From NCBI GenBank assembly GCA_030607835.1, contig JAUWJE010000112.1:1-6544 (forward strand): a DNA stretch of 6,544 bases. The letters are read 5' to 3'. Below, one piece after another: positions 6,320-6,544 of this stretch. The DNA comes from Candidatus Fermentibacterota bacterium. Its GTDB lineage: Bacteria > Fermentibacterota > Fermentibacteria > Fermentibacterales > JCC-6. Under the pieces are notes generated by a model that ran no database searches, was not told the DNA's origin, and worked only from the letters and a program-made list of their open reading frames with translations. How positions within the stretch are numbered: the first letter of the stretch is position 1; each line of letters starts with the position of its first letter. The position numbers and the translations under genes are program-made.

Positions 6320-6544
6320 AAGCGCAAATGTAGTGACAAACTGGTTTCCGAAGTTCCACTTAAGCAGTACGTCGAAGACGTTACATATGTGCGAAGATAA
6401 AGAACGAAGTAGACGCAGCTGTATTCGTCGCTGCAGTAGAGACCAGCGTGACAAGAAACCTGTGGTTCCTGGAGAGATCTACAGAATGTTGGTGAAATAT
6501 GTGGGCTAGCCTCTGTTCAGGGCGCATGTCATGCAGTGCGCGGC
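6320..6544. other. unassigned 3' flank of the aminotransferase
   Basis: I find no supported gene here. A minus-strand frame is open from the right edge to TAA at 6383-6381 (53 codons, ending FFIFAHM). It could be the tail of a gene entering from the right, but I do not recognise the sequence. A plus-strand frame is also open to TAG at 6507-6509, but it is continuous with an out-of-frame reading of the aminotransferase. A small hairpin, ACGTC-GAA-GACGT (6369-6381), has no following T-run, so it is not a convincing terminator. A second inverted pair, GCGCA/TGCGC (6522-6526 and 6537-6541), lies in a GC-richer end. Confidence 0.35.

Noticed and set aside
6367..6384. Hairpin after the aminotransferase as an intrinsic terminator
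   Set aside because: The stem is only 5 base pairs plus a bulged extension, and no T-tract follows.
5969..6454. Minus-strand open frame of 161 codons
   Set aside because: Most of it is antisense to the aminotransferase, including its conserved C-terminal arginine region. No ribosome site or family motif was seen.

Overview
The window is protein-coding bacterial DNA of moderate, slightly AT-leaning composition. A secreted C25 (gingipain-type) cysteine peptidase with a C-terminal sorting/FlgD-like domain, a pilin-like CP...HGSI domain protein and tightly packed genes suggest an uncultured lineage of the FCB group or a neighbouring candidate phylum (Fermentibacterota-like is one guess). No rRNA or marker gene is present, so this placement is inference and weak.

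Layout. Everything from about 4992 down to base 1 lies on the minus strand and looks like one operon of at least five genes. In transcription order these are: a nitrilase-superfamily amidohydrolase (4992-4195), an AI-2E/PerM-family membrane protein (4198-3107), the C25 peptidase (3102-712), a 120-residue membrane-anchored protein with a pilin-like ectodomain (706-344), and a PPC/DUF296-domain protein (347-1) that runs off the left edge. The junctions are a 4-base ATGA overlap, a 4-base gap, a 5-base gap and a 4-base GTGA overlap, so translational coupling is likely throughout. A class I/II PLP-dependent aminotransferase (5117-6319, plus strand) is transcribed divergently. The last 225 bases hold no gene I can support.

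The 124-base divergent spacer (4993-5116) is AT-rich. It carries a perfect TATAAT on the minus strand, an imperfect operator-like palindrome (CGATAA-N7-TTATCG) where the operon transcript would begin, and a perfect 10-base palindrome (TCACATGTGA) touching the aminotransferase Shine-Dalgarno sequence. Both flanking genes have better-supported internal starts than the longest open frame.

How the genes fit together. The nitrilase and the divergent aminotransferase could cooperate in amino-acid/2-oxo-acid amide metabolism, since omega-amidases commonly work with glutamine transaminases. This is inference from adjacency. The other operon members (membrane exporter-like protein, exported peptidase, pilin-like protein, PPC protein) point to the cell envelope but form no pathway I recognise. 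No mobile element, CRISPR array, tRNA or rRNA was seen. The most unusual item is the pilin-like ectodomain on an anchor that lacks a prepilin cleavage site.
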